Origin: Rhodobacterales bacterium LSUCC0387
GTDB taxonomy: Bacteria > Pseudomonadota > Alphaproteobacteria > Rhodobacterales > Rhodobacteraceae
DNA length: 64,000 nt
Reading direction: 5' to 3'
Assembly (NCBI GenBank): GCA_015689775.1
Contig: WVSR01000001.1
Coordinates: 683,501-747,500, forward strand
Shown one piece after another: positions 37,141-44,213 of the stretch (the stretch's first letter is position 1; every line of letters starts with the position of its first letter). A program made the position numbers and the translations under genes. The notes under the pieces are model-generated. The model was given only the letters and a program-made list of their open reading frames with translations, did not search any database and was not told the DNA's origin.

Positions 37141-38684
37141 TCCTTGAACGTGTCCATCGCCAATTGCTGAGCAGGGCTGAGCTTCTCATTGTTTTTGCGC
37201 TGGCGATACTCCACGCGGTGCAGGACAGACGTGTCATCAATTGTCACAAAGCAAAACTGCATCGGCTCAAATGGCGCGGCGTCTTTTTGTTTGTCGCAGA
37301 TCAACTGCACGTCATGCTCACCAAATTTTCGCATCACCATCGATGTATCAAGTGCGGCAAAAAAGGATGAGTGGCCACGCGCGCCTGCTGCACCGTCTTT
37401 GCCGTGGTGATGAACAATCAGAACGGTTGCTCCGAAAGCATGCATCAACTCATCGCAGGCACTGACAAACTCACCCATGTCCTGCGGGGCATTTTCGTTG
37501 CCACCTCCGAAATTGCGTGCGAGCGTGTCAATAACGATCAGCTTAACGTCTTTGACCTTGCTGATATCGTCCCGGAGGACCTCTAACCGCGTGCGGTCGC
37601 GCATGTCGATGCTCGAATTCGAGAAGTGCAAAGGGCTGTTTTTACGATCGAGCTGCACGCCGCGGTCTTTTGCCCAAGCTTCCGCGCGTCGACGGATGCC
37701 TTGCCGCCCCTCACCAAGGATATACATCACCCCGCCTTGCTCGACTGTATGTCCGTGGAAGTCGTGGCCTGTTGCGATGCTACACGCCATATCGACGGCC
37801 ATGAAGCTCTTGCCTGTGTATGAGGGAGCAACCAGGGCTGCTGAGGCATATTTTGGTAGTATGCCATCGATAATGAAGCTTGGCGGCTCCAGATTGATGT
37901 CCAACACATGGCTGAACAGCTGCAAAGCCTTGGGGCTGGTGACGTTACCCACAGCTGCTCGCACTGCTGCATCACCTTCGCTGTCCCACAAGTCCCACCA
38001 GTCTTTCACAACAGGGGGGGTGACATGGGGCAAGCCTGCAGCTTTTACAGCTTTGCGTCCTGCCTCATCATTGTCAGCTGCAATAATGACATTGTAGCCC
38101 TGTGCCTTGAGCTGCTTAGCTGAAGCAGGAAGGGTATTCGCATCTAGTGCAAAAAACACCTGCTGACCTGTCACGAGATACAACACAACAGCATCCGCCC
38201 AACCCTCCGTGACGTAAAGTACGTCTGACTTCTCGCCAATAAACGTGCCAGCTCCTTCTTTTTTCATGCCTGGGCTGAAGCGCTTTGAGCCATCAGAGTT
38301 GATGAATTGTTTGCCGCGAAGTTCACCCGTTTCGATGTCACGAATTTCGACAACAACCGTGTTGCCGTCACAAACAGCGCCTGTGCCTGCTAGCTCAATG
38401 CGTTTCTGAATGTGATATGGCACATCGGACTTTGGTTGCCGTGGTAGATCTGGAACCCTTGGCTCGAACTTTGGCAGCAATCCATCTTGCTCCATATGGC
38501 GTGTTCGGTCGGATAAGGCGCAATCTTTTCGACAGTGATGCTTCAGATTGCCGTTGTGGTCAGAAATCCAAAAACGGTCGTCACCGCCGCAGTTTGGACA
38601 TGGGCCATGCCATTCATGGCCAACTTTTTTCAGCCCATATTTTTCAATGATTGGCTGCGAATACTGATCAAATGGAATATCCAT
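36933..38684 (-). CDS. Primase-helicase (zinc-ribbon, Toprim, RepA-like AAA ATPase)
   Basis: 583 residues. N-terminal zinc-binding domain with C29, C32, C51 and C55 (CPNCGGDDRFW), a Toprim-type domain (VTEGWADAVVLYL, IIAADNDEAGRKA), then a RecA-like helicase domain with Walker A APSYTGKSFMAV, Walker B LIVIDTLARNFGG and VLIVHHHGKDG. This domain order is typical of replication proteins of satellites, plasmids and integrative elements. The ATG follows TTGAGGTCAAGC. It is the last gene of the minus-strand mobility module. The C-terminal end overlaps the TGTCGCC iterons. Confidence 0.9.
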   Translation of the reverse strand: MDIPFDQYSQPIIEKYGLKKVGHEWHGPCPNCGGDDRFWISDHNGNLKHHCRKDCALSDRTRHMEQDGLLPKFEPRVPDLPRQPKSDVPYHIQKRIELAGTGAVCDGNTVVVEIRDIETGELRGKQFINSDGSKRFSPGMKKEGAGTFIGEKSDVLYVTEGWADAVVLYLVTGQQVFFALDANTLPASAKQLKAQGYNVIIAADNDEAGRKAVKAAGLPHVTPPVVKDWWDLWDSEGDAAVRAAVGNVTSPKALQLFSHVLDINLEPPSFIIDGILPKYASAALVAPSYTGKSFMAVDMACSIATGHDFHGHTVEQGGVMYILGEGRQGIRRRAEAWAKDRGVQLDRKNSPLHFSNSSIDMRDRTRLEVLRDDISKVKDVKLIVIDTLARNFGGGNENAPQDMGEFVSACDELMHAFGATVLIVHHHGKDGAAGARGHSSFFAALDTSMVMRKFGEHDVQLICDKQKDAAPFEPMQFCFVTIDDTSVLHRVEYRQRKNNEKLSPAQQLAMDTFKEATKSKPEPCRLHLDDWRPIFLQRHTGDNDKSKNDAFSRARRDLVAKGLLAAKDDYYSLGDKATSGDNP

Positions 38685-38767
38685 CGCTTGACCTCAATAT
38701 TTGATTGGCGGCCAAGCACGTGGTATTCTGCAGATGGTTAAAGCGTTCAAACTAACCCACCCAGAAG

Positions 38768-38788
38768 CCGCGTGCCTGAGGCGCGCGG
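38768..38788. other. Strong hairpin after the 99-residue gene
   Basis: A 9-base-pair stem CCGCGTGCC / GGCGCGCGG with loop TGA, one G-T pair. It starts 4 bases past the stop of the minus-strand gene at 38792. On the plus strand it is followed by TTTTCATTTT and looks like a terminator; on the minus strand there is no T-run, so there it might stabilise or attenuate the message before the primase gene. Confidence 0.45.
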
Positions 38789-38791
38789 TTT

Positions 38792-39091
38792 TCATTTTGG
38801 CGAGTAGGCTTTCTCGGGAGCCTGTGGCCGAGACGGCAGCGCATCCACCACATCCGTAGCGTCACGCTCGGAGAGGCCCCCAAAGCGCCGGAGTGCTTTG
38901 ATTAGGCCTGGTCGGGTCATCACATACGCGCAGACCCTCCAACGCGGCACTCCGCGACTTGCTCCATCTCTCACCTGCACAAGCCACTGAATGCCGTTGC
39001 GGCAGACAGCGATGCGCAGGTTGCTAAGCGGCCGCGCTATAACATTCATGTAGAGGTCGCTGGTTTCAGATGCGCGAGCATTGATGATCAT
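38792..39091 (-). CDS. Small protein of unknown function in the mobility module
   Basis: 99 residues, basic and not recognised. It contains NGIQWLVQVRDG and the SRGVPRWRVCAYVMTRPGL segment, followed by RRFGGLSERDATDVVDALP. The ATG at 39091 overlaps the stop of the 37-codon gene upstream (ATGA), so it is read by translational coupling; a GTG three codons earlier is the longer option. Genes of this kind recur between integrase and primase in integrative elements of related bacteria by position, but no function can be assigned. Confidence 0.5.
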   Translation of the reverse strand: MIINARASETSDLYMNVIARPLSNLRIAVCRNGIQWLVQVRDGASRGVPRWRVCAYVMTRPGLIKALRRFGGLSERDATDVVDALPSRPQAPEKAYSPK

Positions 39092-39201
39092 TGGCCGCAC
39101 TCCTTTACGGAGCAGGATGGCGACCGACCCGTGCAGGGTCCTGCATCAAAGCTACCCCCGTCTAATTTGATGAAGGGGGGGGTATCGGTGTGTTCGCTCA
39201 T
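39088..39201 (-). CDS. Very small gene, 37 residues, coupled to its neighbours
   Basis: A 37-codon frame (MSEHTDTPPFIKLDGG ... CSVKECGQ) that starts 2 bases after the stop of the 78-residue gene, with GGAGGTG as an excellent ribosome binding site, and ends with an ATGA overlap to the next gene. This tight placement on both sides is the main argument that it is translated. It has two cysteines and several prolines near the middle. No family recognised. Confidence 0.55.
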   Translation of the reverse strand: MSEHTDTPPFIKLDGGSFDAGPCTGRSPSCSVKECGQ

Positions 39202-39203
39202 TG

Positions 39204-39440
39204 TCACACCTCCGCTTGCTTATAAGCCGGGGCGGCTTCAAACTTTTGCTCCGCGTGTTGAAGCAGCTCTTCCACCTCGAATATGGCCGCTTTGTTTGGG
39301 CGGCGAACAACTAGCGGCCATTTTTCTAGCGTTCGCGGGCTGATTGGAAAAAAGAGATGGGTGACTATCGCTGCGGCTGTCACTTTGTCAGCGTATTTCG
39401 GCAGAGGTTGATCTGGCTGCCATTTAGGGTTGCGTAGCAT
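39204..39440 (-). CDS. Small DNA-binding-like protein (possible excisionase/AlpA type)
   Basis: 78 residues (LRNPKWQPDQPLPKYADKVT ... SPRTLEKWPL). The segment ADKVTAAAIVTHLFFPISPRTLEKWPLVVRR reads like a MerR/AlpA-type helix-turn-helix in which a prolyl ISPRTLEKW recognition helix is followed by a basic wing. Position two genes after the integrase on the same strand fits a recombination directionality factor. This is inference from pattern and place. The stop is 2 bases upstream of the 37-codon gene. Confidence 0.5.
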   Translation of the reverse strand: MLRNPKWQPDQPLPKYADKVTAAAIVTHLFFPISPRTLEKWPLVVRRPNKAAIFEVEELLQHAEQKFEAAPAYKQAEV

Positions 39441-39520
39441 TAGGTAGCTCCAAGTTGTTGGTTGCCACCCTTAGATACCTTGTCGAATCATCCCGCCTCG
39501 CAATCTGCCTAAAATTCAAG

Positions 39521-40024
39521 TTATCCTAATTTTTCACGCTCAAATCGTCGATACGCTTGCCAAATGTTGTCTACTTGTTTCGGTGAGAGTGCGAATTTTT
39601 TCGCAACTTTTGCAATGATCTGGCTGCGAGTGCCTTTGGGAGGAGTGTTCTTCAGGGTAACAAGTCGCGAAGTTGTAACTTTACCCCCGCATTTTTTGTT
39701 AATTGCCTTGATTTCCTCATTGATATCAGCCTGATGCTGCTCATAGCCTTCCTCGAGTTCGTCATCGCCTCTGCTTTGAAGCCATTGGCGTCGTTGCGGG
39801 ACTGGTATCGAGTTCACCTTGCTCCATGTGGCGTCCAACTCCGTGTCCCCGATTAGCTTGTCGCGTCTCATGCGTAGGGCGGCGTGTTGGGCCTGCCTGT
39901 GTAGGGTTTCACAATCTTGGCCAACTTCCATTACGAACCAAAAATCCCATTTACGAGGCCGCCCCGCTCCCCGTCGTTTGCCGCCGTGGCTGTTCAACGG
40001 GCGTTGCTGTTGTTTGGAACCCAT
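39521..40024 (-). CDS. Basic protein of unknown function with AT-hook-like N-terminus
   Basis: 167 residues. The N-terminus has HGGKRRGAGRPRKWDF, an AT-hook-like or phage-terminase-like basic word, then a helical charged region (DTELDATWSKVNSIP, EEGYEQHQADINEEI) and a C-terminal KVAKKFALSPKQVDNIWQAYRRFE that resembles a helix-turn-helix. The ATG at 40024 follows GGAGGG and lies inside the 3' end of the integrase gene (31-base overlap), so it is co-transcribed with int. Likely DNA-binding, role unknown. Confidence 0.55.
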   Translation of the reverse strand: MGSKQQQRPLNSHGGKRRGAGRPRKWDFWFVMEVGQDCETLHRQAQHAALRMRRDKLIGDTELDATWSKVNSIPVPQRRQWLQSRGDDELEEGYEQHQADINEEIKAINKKCGGKVTTSRLVTLKNTPPKGTRSQIIAKVAKKFALSPKQVDNIWQAYRRFEREKLG

Positions 40025-41253
40025 AACCAACCCTCCAGCAGCATAGCCCAGGTTCGCATCGCATCGCGTCTTTTATCGAGGAGCTTTGCATGCTGATAAT
40101 GCTTGATGACGCCTCCGCGTGTCTCGCTTTGTTTGTGGTTCAATAATCCATCTATTACGTCCACTGACACCTCTGAATGTTCTGCCATTAATGTCGAAAA
40201 TGTTCGCCTCAAGTCATGCAGTGTAAATTCCTCTACCCCCGAAGCCTTTCGCACCTTTTTATTAAAATGGCTCCAAGATTGCATTCTTGCGTCGGGAGTT
40301 CTTGTTAGTTGGAATACTCTAAATTCCTGCGGCGCTTTGGAATGACCAAGAATGTCAAATGCTAAGGGTGTTACTGGCATCACGAAATGAGCAGAATTTT
40401 TTGTTTCTGTGTGCGATAACCGAATTTCACTTTGCGGGTGTATTACTTGTGACCAGGTTAGGGTAGCGCCTTCATCTGCCCGCAGTGGCGTCGTTATCAT
40501 GAACCTAAGGTATCGCAGGTATTCAGGCTTTAAACTTTCACATTGCCACAGTCGCTTGAGTTGTTCGGGCGTGTAGTAGGACATCCGTGGCGGCGGTGGT
40601 TTAGGGCGTCGCTTTTTAGCAATTAAAGAAGTGGGGTTTGTGTGGATGACCTCCTCATCGATCAGATATTCTAGAAAACGCGAAAGCGCGCCGAAGCGGT
40701 GACGATTGGTTGCTGGTGCAAGGTGGTGTCGCTCCAAAAGCGACCTGATGTGTTTAGTATCAATGCAATCAGGACGAAGGTAGGATGCTCCCATTTCCTC
40801 CAAGCTGAGGCGGACATGCCGAGTTTCATCTCGCTCGTGTTTGCTTCCTCCACCGTTCAGCTCGCTGTGAGTGTAAATTTCAAGCCATTCGCTGCAGGTT
40901 TTTTGCCGTGCTTCTGCGGCGCGCTTCAACGCAGTTTGTTCGCGTTGCTCCAGCGCGGGGTCGAGGCCATCACGGACCTGAGCTTTAATTAGCTCAGCTT
41001 TGGTGCGGGCTTCACTCGGCGTCATTAGAATCGGATCGCCGAGCTTCATGGCTCTTTGGGGATGGCGCTTGCCACCATCTAAATAGCCTCGTTTGCGATA
41101 TGTATACACCCAGCTGGAACTTGAATTGTTAATTACCAGTTTAAGGCCAGGGCAGCCTTCGTCCCTGAGCGTTAGCCTTTGATTTATTGCTCTTTGCTGT
41201 TTGATGAATTTGTCGATTTTTGATCGATCGATATAGCAAGATACGGTCGGCAT
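39994..41253 (-). CDS. Tyrosine-type site-specific integrase
   Basis: 419 residues of the phage-integrase family with an N-terminal DUF4102/arm-binding part (TYRKRGYLDGGKRHPQ, KLGDPILMTPSEARTKAELIK). Catalytic residues can be read as R258 (TTPLRADEG), H346 and R349 (HDLRR), H373 (LLNHKQ) and Y386 (KHYQHA). The start lies 5 bases from the right pair of AGCGAGAC repeats and about 115 bases from the right tRNA copy, the usual int-att arrangement. It directs integration into tRNA-Arg(TCT). First gene of the minus-strand module. Confidence 0.95.
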   Translation of the reverse strand: MPTVSCYIDRSKIDKFIKQQRAINQRLTLRDEGCPGLKLVINNSSSSWVYTYRKRGYLDGGKRHPQRAMKLGDPILMTPSEARTKAELIKAQVRDGLDPALEQREQTALKRAAEARQKTCSEWLEIYTHSELNGGGSKHERDETRHVRLSLEEMGASYLRPDCIDTKHIRSLLERHHLAPATNRHRFGALSRFLEYLIDEEVIHTNPTSLIAKKRRPKPPPPRMSYYTPEQLKRLWQCESLKPEYLRYLRFMITTPLRADEGATLTWSQVIHPQSEIRLSHTETKNSAHFVMPVTPLAFDILGHSKAPQEFRVFQLTRTPDARMQSWSHFNKKVRKASGVEEFTLHDLRRTFSTLMAEHSEVSVDVIDGLLNHKQSETRGGVIKHYQHAKLLDKRRDAMRTWAMLLEGWLWVPNNSNAR

Positions 41254-41258
41254 TTATC

Positions 41259-41285
41259 AGCGAGACTTTCAGCGAGACAAATTGG
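41259..41285 (+). repeat. Putative integrase arm-type sites, right
   Basis: AGCGAGAC twice with a 12-base period (41259 and 41271), followed by AAATTGG; 24 of 27 bases match the left block at 30169-30195. It lies immediately upstream of the int start codon, so integrase binding here could also repress its own gene. Confidence 0.65.
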
Positions 41286-41366
41286 GGTAAGTTTGCGAAG
41301 CATAGCGTAGTTCAATACTTCTTGAAAATCTGTTTTATTCAGAATAATTGGGTTAAAATACTTACT

Positions 41367-41443
41367 TATCCCTTAGCTCAACTGGATAGAGCAGCTGACT
41401 TCTAATCAGCAGGTTCGGGGTTCGAGTCCTCGAGGGATCGCCA
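41367..41443 (+). tRNA. Second tRNA-Arg(TCT) copy, altered at the first two bases
   Basis: Bases 3-77 are identical to the left tRNA-Arg, including the TCT anticodon at 41401-41403 and the encoded CCA. The first two bases are TA instead of GG: base 2 can pair with T71, but base 1 (T) faces C72, leaving a mismatch at the end of the acceptor stem. It is both the right attachment site of unit 1 and the left one of unit 2. Whether it makes a working tRNA is uncertain. Confidence 0.75.
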
Positions 41444-41490
41444 TTAAATCAATGACTTAGGTGATTTTAGTTAGTCTTGAGACGCATTTG

Positions 41491-41509
41491 GGGTGCCATA
41501 TGGGTGCCA
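41491..41509 (+). repeat. Putative arm-type sites of unit 2
   Basis: GGGTGCCA occurs twice with an 11-base period, 47 bases past the tRNA core. Unit 1 has its own repeated pair at 46 bases from the same point of the core. The similar placement but different word suggests binding sites for a different, now absent, integrase. Confidence 0.45.
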
Positions 41510-41569
41510 AAAATGTTCAGGGGTTACTTGGCCTGACCAAATTCCGGCAACAAAGAATCGTGTACCGGG

Positions 41570-41639
41570 GGACCCCCTAAATCGGACCGTGCGCCTTGGA
41601 GGGGTGGCTATAGTGCTGCGTTGGTGGCTTTATTGAATG
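41570..41639 (+). repeat. Direct repeat flanking the glycosidase-like gene, copy 1
   Basis: About 70 bases, from GACCCCCTA to TTATTGAATG, imperfectly repeated at 43632-43702 in the same orientation (roughly 70 percent identical by eye with small gaps). The two copies enclose only the gene at 41866-43533, so this gene may have moved as a unit. Confidence 0.5.
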
Positions 41640-41865
41640 AGAGGTTTTGTTTGTAAGGTTTATTGAAGGAAAGTAACCTAAGTTTGCGTAATTAGTTCTG
41701 GTACAAAAGTAACCAAGCCAAACAGGCGACGGCACCGTAAAATTAGGCCTAAGTAACTGGTAAATATCCTGTTTTGTTTGTGTCATTTGTTATTTGGACT
41801 GGTTCTAGCATTCTACAAACAATGGAGATGCAAGAAAAGTTTGGGAACTCATGGGGAGATGCGCA

Positions 41866-43533
41866 ATGAAACGAGAGCATGGCTACTTTTCAGGTTTGGT
41901 AACAGTGATTGGAGGGTATGATCACGTTCATGCTCTGCGCAGATTGCGCGAGGAATACCCTGACATAAACTGGCAAGCCGCGACATTGCCAACGGGCTCA
42001 ACACCTTGCTTGTGCTTCCATGAAGACCGATCAATGTCTGAAGGCTCGTTTCGCATTCAAACTGAGTGGAAGGAGGGTACCCCTGCAAAAGTTGATGTAA
42101 TTGGTGGACCGTTTTCTGGTGTTATTTATGGGGTTGAAGAACTAATTTCTCAAGGAGGCTCCGACAAAGCGCGCATGGCATTGCCTCAAGAGACTTTCGA
42201 AGACGCGCCAGGTCTAACCTATCGCACTTTTTGGACCTGGGACCATTCGACAAATTGGGAGCTTTCGCAGATTGGCCAACAGGAAATAGGCGTTTTTAAC
42301 CCTTATGGTAAACCGCCTGGAGGCTTTCTGCGTGACTACAAACGCTGCGTCGATTTCTGCTCAAAAAACCGTATCGCTGCAATTGTCATCTATGGCTTTC
42401 TACGAGACAGCCATGGCGGCGTTGAAGCCGCAAAGGAGCTGTGCATCTATGCCAAAGAGCGTGGCGTCCGCATTCTGCCTGGCATCGCCATTGGTTCATA
42501 TGGCGGCGTTTATTGGGAGGGAGACAATCAATATAATCTAGCCACATGGCTAAAGAAGAACCCACAAGCTGCCGCGACTCTAGAGAAAGGCGTTGGTTTT
42601 CAGATTGCTGACCTTGCTTTCCCTCTCAACTTTCCACGTTCGGATTATACGCTTTCTGCCTGCCCGTCTGCACCTGAAACTATGGCCTGGATGGAAGAGG
42701 GCGTCAGCTGGCTCTGTGAGACTTTTGAAGTAGGCGGTGTCAACATCGAGGCCGGAGATTATGGTGTTTGCGGATGTTCTCGATGTGTCGCGCGCCGCGC
42801 TAATGAAGAAGAAGCCGCTCGGCGTCGTGATGTGCATGGAGATTATTGGTCGCATACGGATATGGCAGATAATTTCCCACGCCTATTTAATGCCGCTCGA
42901 GCAGCTCGAGCTGACACCTGGATATACTCGGAGATCCAGTGGGACAATCTGCTAGACCCTGTTTCGTTGGAGGCCCAGCGTAAGCTGCCGGCTGGCGGTA
43001 TCTATCAACACACAACAAATCGTACCTATTGGAAACGGATTTCGACCGAGCTGACGAAAAGCTACGTCGAAGCACTTCCGATGCAACCAAATGTGCTACG
43101 GTGTCAATTTGCGTGCCAGTGGAATGGTGACGAACGTACGGAACGCTACGCGCTTAATGCTCCGGTCTTCGCAGAAATGGCACAATTAAGTTACCGCACT
43201 GGGATGAAGGGTCTAACCATATGGGGTGAGCCATCGCCTTGGTATGCGACAGTCGAGCTGTCCTATCTCGCATTTGCTCGTTTTTCGTGGAACCCTTCTT
43301 TGAGGTATGAAGAATTTATGAGCAACGATGTTGCGCCACTAATGGGCGGCGTGGAAGCAGCAGAAAAATTCATCGCCATCGCCAGTGAAATAGATGTCAA
43401 TCAACGCCTCCCCTTAGAGAGGCTGCAGGCGCTTCAGAGGGAATGTTTGGCGTATCGCGCATCTGGTGAAGCAGGAAGGCGCTGGCTTTCACTGGAGGAA
43501 ATAATTTCGCGGCGGATTTACATGGGGGAATAA
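41866..43533 (+). CDS. Glycoside-hydrolase-like protein (GH20/GH67-related)
   Basis: 555 residues without a signal peptide. The first 100 residues resemble the alpha/beta N-terminal domain found before GH20/GH67-type catalytic barrels (ending in GPFSGVIYGVEELI). Then DAPGLTYRTFWTWDHS opens a probable TIM barrel, with KNRIAAIVIYGFLRDSHGG, ERGVRILPGIAIGSYGG, GGVNIEAGDYGVCGCSRC, and TWIYSEIQWDNL near the end. Acidic residues at strand ends could be catalytic but cannot be identified with confidence. The ATG at 41866 follows GGGGAGATG. It is isolated in the island, flanked by a 70-base direct repeat. Substrate unknown; cytoplasmic location is inferred. Confidence 0.65.
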   Translation: MKREHGYFSGLVTVIGGYDHVHALRRLREEYPDINWQAATLPTGSTPCLCFHEDRSMSEGSFRIQTEWKEGTPAKVDVIGGPFSGVIYGVEELISQGGSDKARMALPQETFEDAPGLTYRTFWTWDHSTNWELSQIGQQEIGVFNPYGKPPGGFLRDYKRCVDFCSKNRIAAIVIYGFLRDSHGGVEAAKELCIYAKERGVRILPGIAIGSYGGVYWEGDNQYNLATWLKKNPQAAATLEKGVGFQIADLAFPLNFPRSDYTLSACPSAPETMAWMEEGVSWLCETFEVGGVNIEAGDYGVCGCSRCVARRANEEEAARRRDVHGDYWSHTDMADNFPRLFNAARAARADTWIYSEIQWDNLLDPVSLEAQRKLPAGGIYQHTTNRTYWKRISTELTKSYVEALPMQPNVLRCQFACQWNGDERTERYALNAPVFAEMAQLSYRTGMKGLTIWGEPSPWYATVELSYLAFARFSWNPSLRYEEFMSNDVAPLMGGVEAAEKFIAIASEIDVNQRLPLERLQALQRECLAYRASGEAGRRWLSLEEIISRRIYMGE

Positions 43534-43631
43534 AAACAACTTAGTAGGTGGCTTGTATTGTCGTGGAATAATCATCCAATAACCACGTTCAGAAGATCGC
43601 GGTCCTCTGAACTATATTTGCAGACTTAGAA

Positions 43632-43702
43632 AGACCCCTTACATCAGGTACCTGTGCCTCGGACTTTGGGGTTTAATGCTGGGTTAGCAGTTTCATTGAA
43701 TG
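43632..43702 (+). repeat. Direct repeat flanking the glycosidase-like gene, copy 2
   Basis: From GACCCCTTA to TCATTGAATG; partner of 41570-41639. A short inverted relative (TGCCAACCCAGCATA) is also visible at 44263-44277. Confidence 0.5.
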
Positions 43703-43742
43703 GCTTTTTTGTTGGATAGCGCGTGGCGTGCAATCCTTTTGT

Positions 43743-44213
43743 TCAGCAGTAGGATGCACGTTCAATAGAAGCGATGGCGGCGCCTGTCTCGAGCCCTGCA
43801 TATCGGCCGCCTGAATATCTCCTGCAATCAAGCGCAAAACCGTTTCTGATTGCTATGGCCCCGATATCCTCTCCATTGAGATAACAAATGCCTATTAGCC
43901 GGTCATGACTGCGTTCACCCGTCAGGTTGCATGCGACTTCTCTGTTCAAGACAAGCTTAGCCATAAAAAGTTTTGCTTCTTGTCCAACCTGCGTTGAGAG
44001 TTCTGGCCCGTCGATGCCGTTTAGCCTTACAGCAATACCACCCAATTCAACTGTGTCGACGTCTCTGACGTGGGAAACTATCCCTGTTATTTGAGTTTCG
44101 CGGGCGTCTAACTTTTCCGATAAAACCGATAAAACCATTGTGCACAGCATGAGTAATATCGAACTGAACGTATAAGATAGGTTTATCAATTTGCCCCTGG
44201 ATTTTTCTGACAT
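43743..44213 (-). CDS. Staphylococcal-nuclease-like (thermonuclease) exported protein
   Basis: 156 residues. An N-terminal hydrophobic segment (SSILLMLCTMVLSVLSEKLDA) should export or anchor it. The SNase fold is shown by HVRDVDTVELGGIAVRLNGIDGPEL, with the catalytic Arg in VRLNGID and acidic residues after it, and the second Arg in SHDRLIGICYLNGEDI. It ends normally, with CRRYSGGRYAG. Likely a calcium-dependent nuclease outside the cytoplasm. No ribosome binding site was seen before the ATG at 44213. It is the last gene of the island. Confidence 0.82.
   Translation of the reverse strand: MSEKSRGKLINLSYTFSSILLMLCTMVLSVLSEKLDARETQITGIVSHVRDVDTVELGGIAVRLNGIDGPELSTQVGQEAKLFMAKLVLNREVACNLTGERSHDRLIGICYLNGEDIGAIAIRNGFALDCRRYSGGRYAGLETGAAIASIERASYC

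Larger units (their letters stand above)
30048..41444. mobile_element. Integrative element, unit 1, in tRNA-Arg(TCT)
   Basis: About 11.3 kb bounded by identical 76-base copies of the tRNA-Arg gene. The right third holds the mobility and replication module (tyrosine integrase, small coupled genes, primase-helicase) on the minus strand. The left part holds cargo: a winged-helix protein, a membrane protein and a plus-strand cluster of four exported proteins. Base composition and codon use are more AT-rich than the flanking genes. No capsid, terminase, conjugation or relaxase genes are seen, so it resembles a mobilisable island or phage satellite that depends on a helper. The helper is unknown. 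Confidence 0.88.
41444..41865. other. Left end of unit 2, non-coding
   Basis: About 420 bases. It holds GGGTGCCA repeats (41491-41509), a 26-codon frame starting at 41501 that may be a gene remnant, the first copy of the flanking 70-base repeat (41570-41639) and an AT-rich stretch likely to carry the promoter of the glycosidase-like gene. Confidence 0.5.

Noticed and set aside
41501-41581. A 26-codon frame in the left end of unit 2 as a gene or an integrase remnant
   Set aside because: Too short and without a recognisable motif; kept only as a note in the intergenic entry.
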